The notes beneath the pieces are model-generated. The model was given only the letters and a program-made list of their open reading frames with translations, had not been told where the DNA came from and did not search any database. 6,247 bases of DNA, taken from positions 1 through 6,247 of the forward strand of contig SLDF01000055.1 in NCBI GenBank assembly GCA_007125435.1, in the 5' to 3' direction. This document shows, piece by piece, positions 1 to 6,247 of the stretch. Source of the stretch: Saprospiraceae bacterium (lineage in GTDB: Bacteria; Bacteroidota; Bacteroidia; Chitinophagales; Saprospiraceae). Within the stretch, counting starts at the first letter, position 1. Each line of letters starts with the position of its first letter. The position numbers and the translations under genes were made by a program.

Positions 1-310
1 GATGGCAGCAGGCGGGTATTACGGCTTCAAATGGCTTCAAAATAAGTCGCTTTGCTTGATTTTGTTCAATCACCGTAGGGTTGACTATGGCTCATTCACA
101 AAATCACTTATTTTTTCGCCAATTACTCATATTGCTTTTATATTTTTTATGGCATTCGTGAATCTCCTTCGTCGATTTTAATCCTCATTACGAATTTCCA
201 ATGCATAATCCGGGTTCAATTTATATTTCCTTTACTTGCCAATAATAAAACACGATCATTTTTTCAATATTTGTCTAAGGTGTACTACTTCAAAATACCA
301 TTTTCACTAC
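1..310. other. AT-rich region with no supported gene
   Basis: No convincing coding sequence. Over 121-300 the GC content is about 29% by hand count. Visible details are a tandem 10-base repeat (AYGGCTTCAA at 21-30 and 31-40), a perfect 9-bp inverted repeat TGATTTTGT/ACAAAATCA (57-65 and 98-106), and a small AAAAT-ACC-ATTTT hairpin at 292-304. A 59-codon plus-strand frame (2-181) exists, but it has no recognisable domain and no initiation signal. This may be degraded mobile-element DNA, which is an inference only. Confidence 0.5.
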
Positions 311-570
311 AGATTTGCATCAGCGATGTGAAGTGGTGGCGTAGCGAATGCGAAGCCAGACTAGATGGAGTGTAAAGCGAAATCGAGGCCGAACGAATAG
401 TGAGCCACGGAACGTAGCGACCCGACGACGCAGGAGGAGGGTGATGCCCAAAACGACAAATTGAAATGCACCCGTTTTGCGTCAACACTCGGAGCTGGTC
501 GCTACAGCATGCGGTGTGAGTCCGCAGAACCGAGCGAACAGCGGGGCCTTGAGCAAGTCTAAAAATGGCC
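311..570. repeat. GC-rich, inverted-repeat-dense element of unknown type
   Basis: GC rises from about 29% to about 56% (361-540, hand-counted) at its left edge and falls back to about 39% by 601-780. Several foldable elements occur in order. There is an 8-bp helix 314-321/325-332 with loop AGC, and a TGGC/GCCA stem 337-340/355-358. A 9-bp perfect inverted repeat at 414-422/497-505 encloses a 7-bp hairpin at 449-455/473-479. A three-way-junction-like fold lies at 488-534. CGTAGCGA occurs twice (340-347, 413-420). The first helix contains two G-T pairs on the plus strand that would be A-C mismatches on the other, which favours plus-strand RNA if it is transcribed. No transposase is visible. Candidates are an interspersed repeat, a miniature mobile element or a structured RNA; I do not recognise the family. 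Confidence 0.5.
433..478. repeat. Direct repeat copy 1
   Basis: The block at 433-452 (GGAGGAGGGTGAT-G-CCCAAA) matches 737-756 at 19 of 20 positions. Weaker similarity continues rightward (ACAAA, then GAA, CAC and TTTT) to about 478. In this copy the block leads into the CAAAACG/CGTTTTG hairpin (449-455/473-479). A GACG lies just upstream in both copies. Confidence 0.6.
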
Positions 571-736
571 GTCGAATGATCTAAGTCACAGCAATTTTGA
601 GTGCGTTAGAATAAACAATATATGCACCTGGCCTGACTCCGAAAATATTTCTTTCTATGGTATCCCTCAATAGAGCAAGACTTTGGTTTTTTAGGATGGG
701 TGTTTTCAGACTCAGAAAAACAAGCCTGTGACGTTT
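571..736. other. Spacer between repeat copies, no supported gene
   Basis: No supported coding sequence. One hairpin is visible, TTTTC/GAAAA at 703-707 and 715-719 with loop AGACTCA, extended by TG/CA outside a bulge. It is AT-rich and lacks a U-run directly after it, so it is not a convincing terminator. Confidence 0.45.
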
Positions 737-780
737 GGAGGAGGGTGATTCCCAAAGAAACAAAATAGAACACAATTTTC
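737..780. repeat. Direct repeat copy 2
   Basis: The diverged second copy of the 433-478 block differs by G to T in the GGGTGATKCCC core. It then reads into a weak AGAAA/TTTCT stem (756-760/777-781). It ends four bases from the stop codon of the small exported protein, so the element abuts the 3' end of that operon. The sequence on its left (600-735) lacks the GC-rich structured portion seen around copy 1. Confidence 0.6.
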
Positions 781-783
781 TGA

Positions 784-1143
784 TTATTTGATCGGCGAAT
801 CCAAAGGGTTTAACCAAGATGCTTGTTTGCCTTCTAGTGCATTCACTTTATCAGTATCTCCTAGTCTAAATGTGAATGGCAGACCTGATTGTTTTTCAAT
901 TTTAACCTCTTGTCTGCAGAAGTAGCCTGGAGCATGATTTTTAGGTAGATAAAGGGACTTAGATGATGGTTCACCATTCAGTACTAGCGGTTTACTATCC
1001 ATTATTACATAACGCAAGGGTGTTTTATCCAGATAAATATGATCTTTTTTATCATCCGACTGCTGACCCATTGCGAAGTTGCCACAGGCCAATAATACTA
1101 TGATACTAAGATTCATCCTTATGGCTCTTTTTACTGCCTTCAT
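784..1143 (-). CDS. Small exported protein of unknown function
   Basis: A 119-residue protein from the ATG at 1141-1143. A TTG at 1150-1152 or an ATG at 1117-1119 are alternative starts. The chosen start gives a normal signal peptide: basic n-region KAVKRAIR, then the hydrophobic stretch NLSIIVLLAC. The 1119 start would leave no positive charge. Processing is ambiguous: VLLAC (Cys20) fits a lipobox, while AMG/QQ (after residue 26) fits signal peptidase I. The mature part is short and polar with one Cys (Cys76, in YFCRQE), followed by KIEK, PFTFRLG and NALEGK. That run looks like a conserved motif block, but I cannot assign a family. The gene overlaps the 3' end of the methyltransferase by 38 bases, so it is probably co-transcribed with it. 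The periplasmic or outer-membrane location gives no obvious link to rRNA methylation. I am fairly sure it is a real gene; the function is unknown. Confidence 0.72.
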   Translation of the reverse strand: MKAVKRAIRMNLSIIVLLACGNFAMGQQSDDKKDHIYLDKTPLRYVIMDSKPLVLNGEPSSKSLYLPKNHAPGYFCRQEVKIEKQSGLPFTFRLGDTDKVNALEGKQASWLNPLDSPIK

Positions 1144-2281
1144 ACATTTCAAATTTTAAAAACTGGCATGGGATCGGTCCGTTCATTAATGGGATTTTAG
1201 CTGAGGGTCTTAGCCCTATCTTTTTTGTTGCCGGTCCATCAGGAGCTAAAATCCAAACCGTATGCCCGGCCCAGTTTTGCTTTAATGTATTACCTATTTT
1301 CTCATAAAATGTTTGTGCATCTCGAATTTTTATGCGCTCATCATATGGTGGGTTGAACATCATGAGGGATGGTCTGTCTGGAGCTGTCAATGTGAAAAAG
1401 TCTTGAATACTGACTTTTATATCGCCATAAAGGCGGCTACCTATGACATTGTCGATACACTTTCTGACTGCAATAGGGTGGCGATCGTAGCCTATTATAT
1501 CTGCCTTAGGTGAAGACTGTCTGTTGGCATTGACTCTACTTTTCATTTGTTCCCAAACATGGCTGTCAAAGTTATTCCATGTGTGGCACCCCATGCTTTC
1601 TCTAAAGTATTGAGAAGGCCAATTCATGGACAATAATGCTGCTTCTATCAACAACGTACCGGATCCGCACATCGGGTCCAGAAAGAGGGTTTCCTTGTCC
1701 CACCCACTTAATTTGACCATGGCAGCTGCCAGTACTTCACTCAGTGGCGCTTTCCCCAAATGCTTTTTATAGCCTCTTAAATGTAAGCTCTTTCCTGAGG
1801 CGTCAAGGTAAACTTTGCAGCTGTCGCGATATATGTGTAAGTGTATAAGATAGTCGGGTGCCTCAGTATTTATATTTGGCCGTTTGCCGTAGATATTACT
1901 AAATTGATCAACGATAGCATCCTTTGCTTTGAGAGCCATGTATTTTGAATGGGTAGCAAAACTGTCTCTAATGATAGCGTCGATAGCAAAAGTCTGCTCA
2001 ACGTCAAAGAGCTCATGCCACTTAAACCCTTCAGTTATACCGTCGTACAGTTCTTGTTCTGATCTGACATTGAATTCAAACATGTGCTCTAATACGCGAA
2101 TGGCATATCTGGAAGTATACAAAACCTCATACAACAATGCTTTATTTCCTTTGAACGATACACCCCTATACTCAGTATTGACATCTGCGCACCCCATGGA
2201 TATCAATTCCTCTGCCAGAATATCTTCCAGACCTTGATACGTCTTTACGAAATATAAGGTTGTTCCCTCGTCTTTACTCAT
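1106..2281 (-). CDS. rlmL: THUMP-domain class I SAM-dependent RNA methyltransferase, RlmL type (23S rRNA guanine-N2)
   Basis: 391 residues. The N-terminal part, about 1-165, carries the THUMP-type RNA-binding region and ends in LRGYKKH (168-174), equivalent to the HKRGYR-like motif of this family. The methylase domain has the SAM-binding loop DPMCGSGT (202-209), an acidic residue in GYD (264-266) and the catalytic NPPY (310-313), typical of exocyclic-amine methylation. The C-terminal NG...CQFLKFEMY also fits. Escherichia coli RlmL/RlmK is a fusion of about 700 residues that makes m2G2445 and m7G2069; this protein corresponds only to the N-terminal RlmL half, as is usual outside gammaproteobacteria. 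The exact target nucleotide is inferred. The ATG at 2281 has no Shine-Dalgarno sequence, and a TAnnTTTG box lies 33 bases upstream. The last codons overlap the small downstream gene. The product is cytoplasmic. Confidence 0.9.
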   Translation of the reverse strand: MSKDEGTTLYFVKTYQGLEDILAEELISMGCADVNTEYRGVSFKGNKALLYEVLYTSRYAIRVLEHMFEFNVRSEQELYDGITEGFKWHELFDVEQTFAIDAIIRDSFATHSKYMALKAKDAIVDQFSNIYGKRPNINTEAPDYLIHLHIYRDSCKVYLDASGKSLHLRGYKKHLGKAPLSEVLAAAMVKLSGWDKETLFLDPMCGSGTLLIEAALLSMNWPSQYFRESMGCHTWNNFDSHVWEQMKSRVNANRQSSPKADIIGYDRHPIAVRKCIDNVIGSRLYGDIKVSIQDFFTLTAPDRPSLMMFNPPYDERIKIRDAQTFYEKIGNTLKQNWAGHTVWILAPDGPATKKIGLRPSAKIPLMNGPIPCQFLKFEMYEGSKKSHKDES

Positions 2282-2431
2282 GTTGTTGCGTTTGATTGGT
2301 TTGGTATTATGGGCAAATATACTATTATACTGAGAACGTTATTGTCTTAGGTGACATTTTGGCTTACATCATAATGGAAATCATTGACGATCAGTCAAAG
2401 TCTTCTCAGCAAAATCTCTGTAACGTGGCCA
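2282..2431. other. Intergenic gap between amidase and methyltransferase genes
   Basis: 150 bp without a supported gene. It holds the candidate -7 box at 2314-2321. A 5-bp inverted repeat, TTGAC/GTCAA (2384-2388 and 2394-2398, five-base loop), lies 34 bases past the amidase stop. The stem is short and not followed by a U-run, so I do not call it a terminator. Confidence 0.5.
2314..2321 (-). promoter_or_regulatory. Candidate Bacteroidota -7 promoter box for the methyltransferase gene
   Basis: On the minus strand the sequence reads TATATTTG, matching the TAnnTTTG -7 box of the Bacteroidota housekeeping sigma factor. It ends 32 bases before the ATG at 2281, giving a predicted leader of about 25 bases. 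No clear TTTG or TTG -33 element is seen 17-21 bases upstream, which lowers confidence. Its position, in the 150-bp gap after the amidase stop, suggests that the methyltransferase and small-protein pair can be transcribed separately from the protease-amidase pair. Confidence 0.45.
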
Positions 2432-4069
2432 TTAAGGATAGGCCTTCGGGACATGCCGCCCTTTTAATATACCTTCTATCGCACGTCCTATTGGAAAGAG
2501 AGATTCATCCTGGTTCGTCTGGCCTATGAGAGTAATATTTGCAGGTTCACCATTTGACTTAAATCCCATAGGTATAGTAAGGCACGGTCTATGCGCTAGA
2601 GCTGCAAATCCAGCGTGATAGTTATTGATAGAAATAATAACATCTAGACCAAATGTTTTTTCGGGTCGCTCAAAATATTGCGTCGAGCTGCTCATAAGTC
2701 TTTCTCTAACTTCATTTAGCTCGGATTCTGTGACATTTTCTTTGACGATACCTTCAAAAATGCCTTGACCGTAAGGCGATCTCACAATAGAATCCTGCAA
2801 ATTGTAGGCTATGACATCTGCTATTGTTATACTTCGTAAATCATCTTGCTGGCCGTAATCCTCCATGTATTTGGGTAGTTCGGTCTTCATCTCTTGATTG
2901 AGCAGTGTTACAAAACCATCGAGTTGAGTCGAGTCAGGTTCAAATACAATTAGTTGGGCACCATGGTTTTTTAGTACATCTATATTAGCTGTGAAAAGGC
3001 TATCCTCAAGCAGAGATATAGGGATACCTATGGTTACAGTAGATAAATCTAAAGGTTTCGGGCAGGGCTCGTATTGATTCGACCCCTTCATGCCGTGGTA
3101 AAGCACCCATGTGTCACATACAGTTTTACACATGGGGCCGGCGGTATCGAGTGTCTTAGAAATTGGTACGATGCCCTCCTGCGAGATCTGACCGACTGTT
3201 GGCTTTAGACCGACTATTGAGTTTTGAGAGGATGGTGACAAGATTGAACCTGAAGTCTCTGTGCCGATAGTACCTGCTGCGTAATTTAATGTCGCAGCTA
3301 CGCCACTCCCGGAGCTAGATCCTCCTGTCTCGAAGACGAGTCTACCAAAAGGGTTGAGTGTTTGTCCACCAACTGCGCTGTAGCCGAGTGGGCACCCACT
3401 ACAAAAGTAATAAGCCCATTCACTTAAATTTGTCTTGCCTAATATAATAGCACCATTTGCTTTAAGGTGGCTAACCAACTCTGCATCGGGAGGCTGATTA
3501 TATTGAAGAATGGCAGCTCCCGCTGTGGTCGATATACCATCGGTATTGATATTGTCCTTTAGTAATATAGGCATACCAAATAGAGGGTGAAGATTCGATT
3601 TCTCTTCTACAGTTGTAAAAATAGAGTCCCGCAGTCGAGCTTCTGGCAAAGCGTGCGGATGTATTGAAATGATAGTGTAAACAGCTTTTCTCGGATCTGT
3701 TTCATATTTGTACATCCTGTACAGATAAAAAAGGGTCAGTTCTTCGAAGGTCATTGCCTCATCTTCTACTAACTGTCTGAGACCTGCCATGTCATTTTCA
3801 ATAACCATTGCACTTAGTCTCTTGTATGATTCTTCAGTCATGGATTGGATATCTTTCGCTACTGAATGAAATATTTCCTCCTGAGACTGAAGCTGGGACT
3901 GGATGAGTTTGAATTGCATTCTGCTATTCTCATGACTTTGCTGTTTTTCAAGAATGGAAGCCTCGTCATAGCCATCTCTATTTTGTGCACAGCTAGTACA
4001 TATTAACAAAAATGTTGTCAAACAAAAACTAAAAATATTGATGGGCTTAAAGTATGTATTTGTAATCAT
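2432..4069 (-). CDS. Amidase-signature hydrolase, exported, probable lipoprotein
   Basis: A 545-residue Ser-cisSer-Lys amidase. Lys171 (PILLKDN), cis-Ser251 (GGSSSGSG) and nucleophile Ser275 (TETSGSIL) are all present, with the expected 24-residue gap between the two serines. The nucleophile loop reads TETSGS where many relatives have TDxGGS. The N-terminus is a signal sequence with a hydrophobic run ending CTSC27; the Cys suggests a lipoprotein, but the lipobox is imperfect (Cys at -3), so signal peptidase I cleavage is possible. Residues about 30-105 form a Gln/Glu-rich, probably helical spacer before the usual amidase start (MTFEELTLFYLYRM). Export and the absence of visible gatB or gatC argue against a GatA role in tRNA amidation. 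A peptide-amidase-like activity fits better but is inferred. The ATG overlaps the protease stop by four bases (ATGA), indicating an operon with translational coupling. Confidence 0.93.
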   Translation of the reverse strand: MITNTYFKPINIFSFCLTTFLLICTSCAQNRDGYDEASILEKQQSHENSRMQFKLIQSQLQSQEEIFHSVAKDIQSMTEESYKRLSAMVIENDMAGLRQLVEDEAMTFEELTLFYLYRMYKYETDPRKAVYTIISIHPHALPEARLRDSIFTTVEEKSNLHPLFGMPILLKDNINTDGISTTAGAAILQYNQPPDAELVSHLKANGAIILGKTNLSEWAYYFCSGCPLGYSAVGGQTLNPFGRLVFETGGSSSGSGVAATLNYAAGTIGTETSGSILSPSSQNSIVGLKPTVGQISQEGIVPISKTLDTAGPMCKTVCDTWVLYHGMKGSNQYEPCPKPLDLSTVTIGIPISLLEDSLFTANIDVLKNHGAQLIVFEPDSTQLDGFVTLLNQEMKTELPKYMEDYGQQDDLRSITIADVIAYNLQDSIVRSPYGQGIFEGIVKENVTESELNEVRERLMSSSTQYFERPEKTFGLDVIISINNYHAGFAALAHRPCLTIPMGFKSNGEPANITLIGQTNQDESLFPIGRAIEGILKGRHVPKAYP

Positions 4070-6247
4070 TTATTTATCCATTTTGATGCATTGGTACTGC
4101 CATCAGTATAGATGACCTGTATGGTATATAGACCCGGTGACAGATCTGTAAATTGTATAGTGTATATATTCGGTTGGACTGTTATTGGCACACTGCTATC
4201 CATTAGCTGATGCACTTTTCCATGTATGTCATAGATGACCATAGTCTGAACATCTTTATCTGTTTTTAGGTGAAATCCATTTCTACCTGGATTGGGGTAG
4301 ACCAATAAAGATTCTTCTCTGCCAGGTAACGGGAGGTTGACAATAGGACTGTGAGTCATTTGAGCGGCCTTGTCTATAGCTTTAATTCTGTAATAGACTT
4401 TTGATGCCTGCGGTAAGCTCATATCGTTAAAGATATAGGCGCTTCTATTTGACTTGTCGTTTTCTATACGTCCTATGGTTTTGAATTGATAGGCATTATC
4501 AAGACTGCGTTCTATCTCAAAATAGTCAACATCCGAGGCGTCATCTATATCCCATGAGACAATACCAAGATCATTTTCATATTTGGCATTGGCGGTTATA
4601 AAATTGACTGATAATGCTGTGATATCATCCAGGCCGGAAACCAAAAGTGTAAAATCCTGACTGCCTCCTATATTACCTTTGTGCGACACTTCTACAATAT
4701 AGTCCCCGGCGGGAATAATATTGCCTTCAATACTGATCATTTCAACATTGTCTCTGATGTTGTCACCAGTTGTCGCGTCAGCAGATGGATTGGAGGGATC
4801 CAATGTGTAAGGAAAGTAAGTAATATTTTCCACCGGGTCAATTAACCTAATATCCAGATCATGGATGAGTTTGATGGCTGGGTTGTCCAATGCAGGATCG
4901 TGTGGTATACCAGGAGGATCAGTCCAGCTTATAGTGACCTTTAAATCATCTATGCCGTTGTAATAGTAAGTAAAATCATGGATCTCACCATTGGCAATTG
5001 ACATTTCTTTAAATGTATCAGAAGTACTATTAGTTAAAAAGTTTGCGGCAGCTTCTGTATTGATGAGTCCCCAGCCAAAGCTATAACTGGGGCCATTGGT
5101 TAATGGGCTTGCAGTGTGAATGGCTAATCCTTTTAAACTTGCTGCCCTAAGATACTCTCCATACAGATTGTGGGCATGTTCCTGCAATAATAACAATGAG
5201 CCTGCTACATTCGGGCCAGACATGGAGGTTCCGCTACTATTACCATAAGCTGTATCGCTGGTAGACCTTGCGGAGAATAGGCTTACACCTTTGCCCACTA
5301 CATCTGGCTTGATTCTTCCATCGTCGGTAGGTCCCCAGCCACTGAAGGAGCTCATGCTTCCTGATCCATTTACTGCGCCTATGGTTAGGATGTTTTTGGC
5401 ATTTGAATTGCGCGGTAAGCAATCATAGTCACCGTCAGGGTTCCTAAAATCAGAAGATAATACCCAGTCTCCATTGCTATCTCTGACATAGTGTTCTCCC
5501 GAACCCGTATCATTCCTGTCATTTCCTGCCGACTTGACTATGAGATAGTATGGCGCATTGTAAGCGATGTCGTCCCAGTTTTGGGCTATAAAGTCGTAAA
5601 AGCCAAATTTCCAATCGGTTTCAGGATCAATGTCTGGATCACCCCACCAGTGCAGCGCTGTAGGTCCATCCGGATCATACCACTTTCCTGACGCCCAGCC
5701 GGTCAGATATCCGTAGGAGTGGTTTGAAATTAAAAGGCCATCTGCAGCCTCGGCTGCCATCTCAGAGACATCAGAAAACCAATCATAAGACTTTACTGTG
5801 GCTTTAGGAGCCATTCCCTTAGCCGATGAATTTACACCTCCTGCGATCAATGTCCCTGCCACATGTGTCGCATGACTGCTGGTACCATTAGGAGATGGAG
5901 CGTTCATGAGCTGTACACGTCCAATAAATTCTTGATGTGTGTCCAAGACATCACCACCATCCCATTCACCGATTACCATATTGCCTCCTTCTAGATCTAG
6001 CCCGGTCGAGCCACCTTCCCACAGATGATGAGTACCGACCATTTGAGCAGCGCTTAAATTCGTGGTTGAAAGATATAAAGGCAGGCCACGCTCTATTTTT
6101 ATAAGTGAAGTTAGTGAACCGTCTTCTTCCTTTATGCTGATTGGCCAATTTTTTTCATTGGCTATTTGGAGCGCTTCAGAATATTCTCTTTCTGATTGTA
6201 CTCTCCAAAGAGCTGATTTTTGCAGTAGGTAGTCCCGATTAGTATGA
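4066..6247 (-). CDS. Secreted S8 (subtilisin-like) serine protease with T9SS sorting domain, 5'-truncated by window edge
   Basis: A subtilase cleaving peptide bonds outside the cell. Numbering from an internal Met codon at 6040-6042, the triad is Asp28 (EWDGG), His57 (HATHVAG) and Ser273 (SGTSMSGP), with oxyanion Asn174 (SAGN); the catalytic domain spans about 20-335. A beta-sandwich region follows (about 345-475), then a fibronectin-III-like segment (about 478-565, ending VYYRIKAID). A type A T9SS C-terminal domain begins at YPNP (582-585) and continues through IYDIHGK and LSPGLYTIQV. The frame stays open for 68 more codons to the window edge, and that part (for example WPISIKEEDGSLTSLIKIE) looks like an S8 propeptide. 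The Met at 6042 is therefore not the start; the true start and signal peptide lie outside. The family assignment is firm. Export by T9SS with removal of the C-terminal domain is known for such proteins and inferred here. The stop overlaps the next gene's start. Confidence 0.95.
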   Translation of the reverse strand, partial: HTNRDYLLQKSALWRVQSEREYSEALQIANEKNWPISIKEEDGSLTSLIKIERGLPLYLSTTNLSAAQMVGTHHLWEGGSTGLDLEGGNMVIGEWDGGDVLDTHQEFIGRVQLMNAPSPNGTSSHATHVAGTLIAGGVNSSAKGMAPKATVKSYDWFSDVSEMAAEAADGLLISNHSYGYLTGWASGKWYDPDGPTALHWWGDPDIDPETDWKFGFYDFIAQNWDDIAYNAPYYLIVKSAGNDRNDTGSGEHYVRDSNGDWVLSSDFRNPDGDYDCLPRNSNAKNILTIGAVNGSGSMSSFSGWGPTDDGRIKPDVVGKGVSLFSARSTSDTAYGNSSGTSMSGPNVAGSLLLLQEHAHNLYGEYLRAASLKGLAIHTASPLTNGPSYSFGWGLINTEAAANFLTNSTSDTFKEMSIANGEIHDFTYYYNGIDDLKVTISWTDPPGIPHDPALDNPAIKLIHDLDIRLIDPVENITYFPYTLDPSNPSADATTGDNIRDNVEMISIEGNIIPAGDYIVEVSHKGNIGGSQDFTLLVSGLDDITALSVNFITANAKYENDLGIVSWDIDDASDVDYFEIERSLDNAYQFKTIGRIENDKSNRSAYIFNDMSLPQASKVYYRIKAIDKAAQMTHSPIVNLPLPGREESLLVYPNPGRNGFHLKTDKDVQTMVIYDIHGKVHQLMDSSVPITVQPNIYTIQFTDLSPGLYTIQVIYTDGSTNASKWINK

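Noticed and set aside
2..181. 59-codon plus-strand frame starting at the window edge
   Set aside because: Hydrophobic, AT-driven composition with no ribosome signal or domain. It could be a decayed fragment, but it cannot be supported as a gene.
285..488. 67-codon minus-strand open frame
   Set aside because: It runs across the GC-rich inverted-repeat patch, has low-complexity Ser/His/Pro-rich content with no domain, and is better explained by the repeat.
488..534. tRNA-like cloverleaf
   Set aside because: It is too short, has three rather than four helices and lacks T-loop (TTCRA) and CCA features.
311..570. Integron attC site or CRISPR array
   Set aside because: No RYYYAAC/GTTRRRY core sites frame the palindromes, and there are no regularly spaced identical repeats with unique spacers.
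581..817. 78-codon minus-strand open frame
   Set aside because: It begins inside the small exported-protein gene in another frame, crosses repeat copy 2 and shows no recognisable domain or initiation signal.
2384..2398. Possible terminator hairpin after the amidase gene
   Set aside because: The stem is only 5 bp and no U-run follows.
2296..2529. 77-codon plus-strand frame
   Set aside because: It overlaps the amidase 3' end and the intergenic gap antisense, with no family features.
5966..6148. 60-codon minus-strand frame suggesting a separate upstream gene
   Set aside because: It is an out-of-frame shadow. The protease frame itself stays open to the window edge and encodes propeptide-like sequence there.

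Overview
The window looks like chromosomal DNA of a member of the Bacteroidota, probably a free-living or marine lineage. Four observations support this: a secreted subtilase ending in a type IX secretion (T9SS) sorting domain, a lipoprotein-type signal on an amidase, no Shine-Dalgarno sequences before the genes, and a TAnnTTTG-type promoter box. The genus cannot be fixed from the sequence. All four supported genes lie on the minus strand, so transcription runs from the right edge to the left.

Right half (about 2432-6247): a 5'-truncated S8 serine protease (start outside the window) is followed by an amidase-signature enzyme. The amidase ATG overlaps the protease stop as ATGA, so the two are almost certainly one operon with coupled translation. 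Both products are exported: the protease through T9SS, the amidase probably as a lipoprotein. Together they suggest a peptide-processing or scavenging pair at the cell surface, although the substrates are not known.

Middle (784-2431): after a 150-bp gap with a candidate sigma-factor box comes a stand-alone THUMP-containing rRNA guanine-N2 methyltransferase of the RlmL type. Its 3' end overlaps the start of a small exported protein of unknown function, probably its operon partner.

Left end (1-783): no convincing gene. An AT-rich stretch (about 29% GC over 121-300) gives way abruptly to a GC-rich patch (about 56% GC over 361-540, hand-counted). This patch is rich in inverted repeats: a 9-bp long-range stem enclosing a 7-bp hairpin, a compact three-way-junction-like fold, and an 8-bp hairpin with a triloop. 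A 20-base block inside it recurs, with one mismatch, about 300 bases away beside the small gene. The patch is best read as an uncharacterised interspersed repeat or small structured mobile element, and it is the most interesting part of the window. The coding genes themselves belong to recognisable families.
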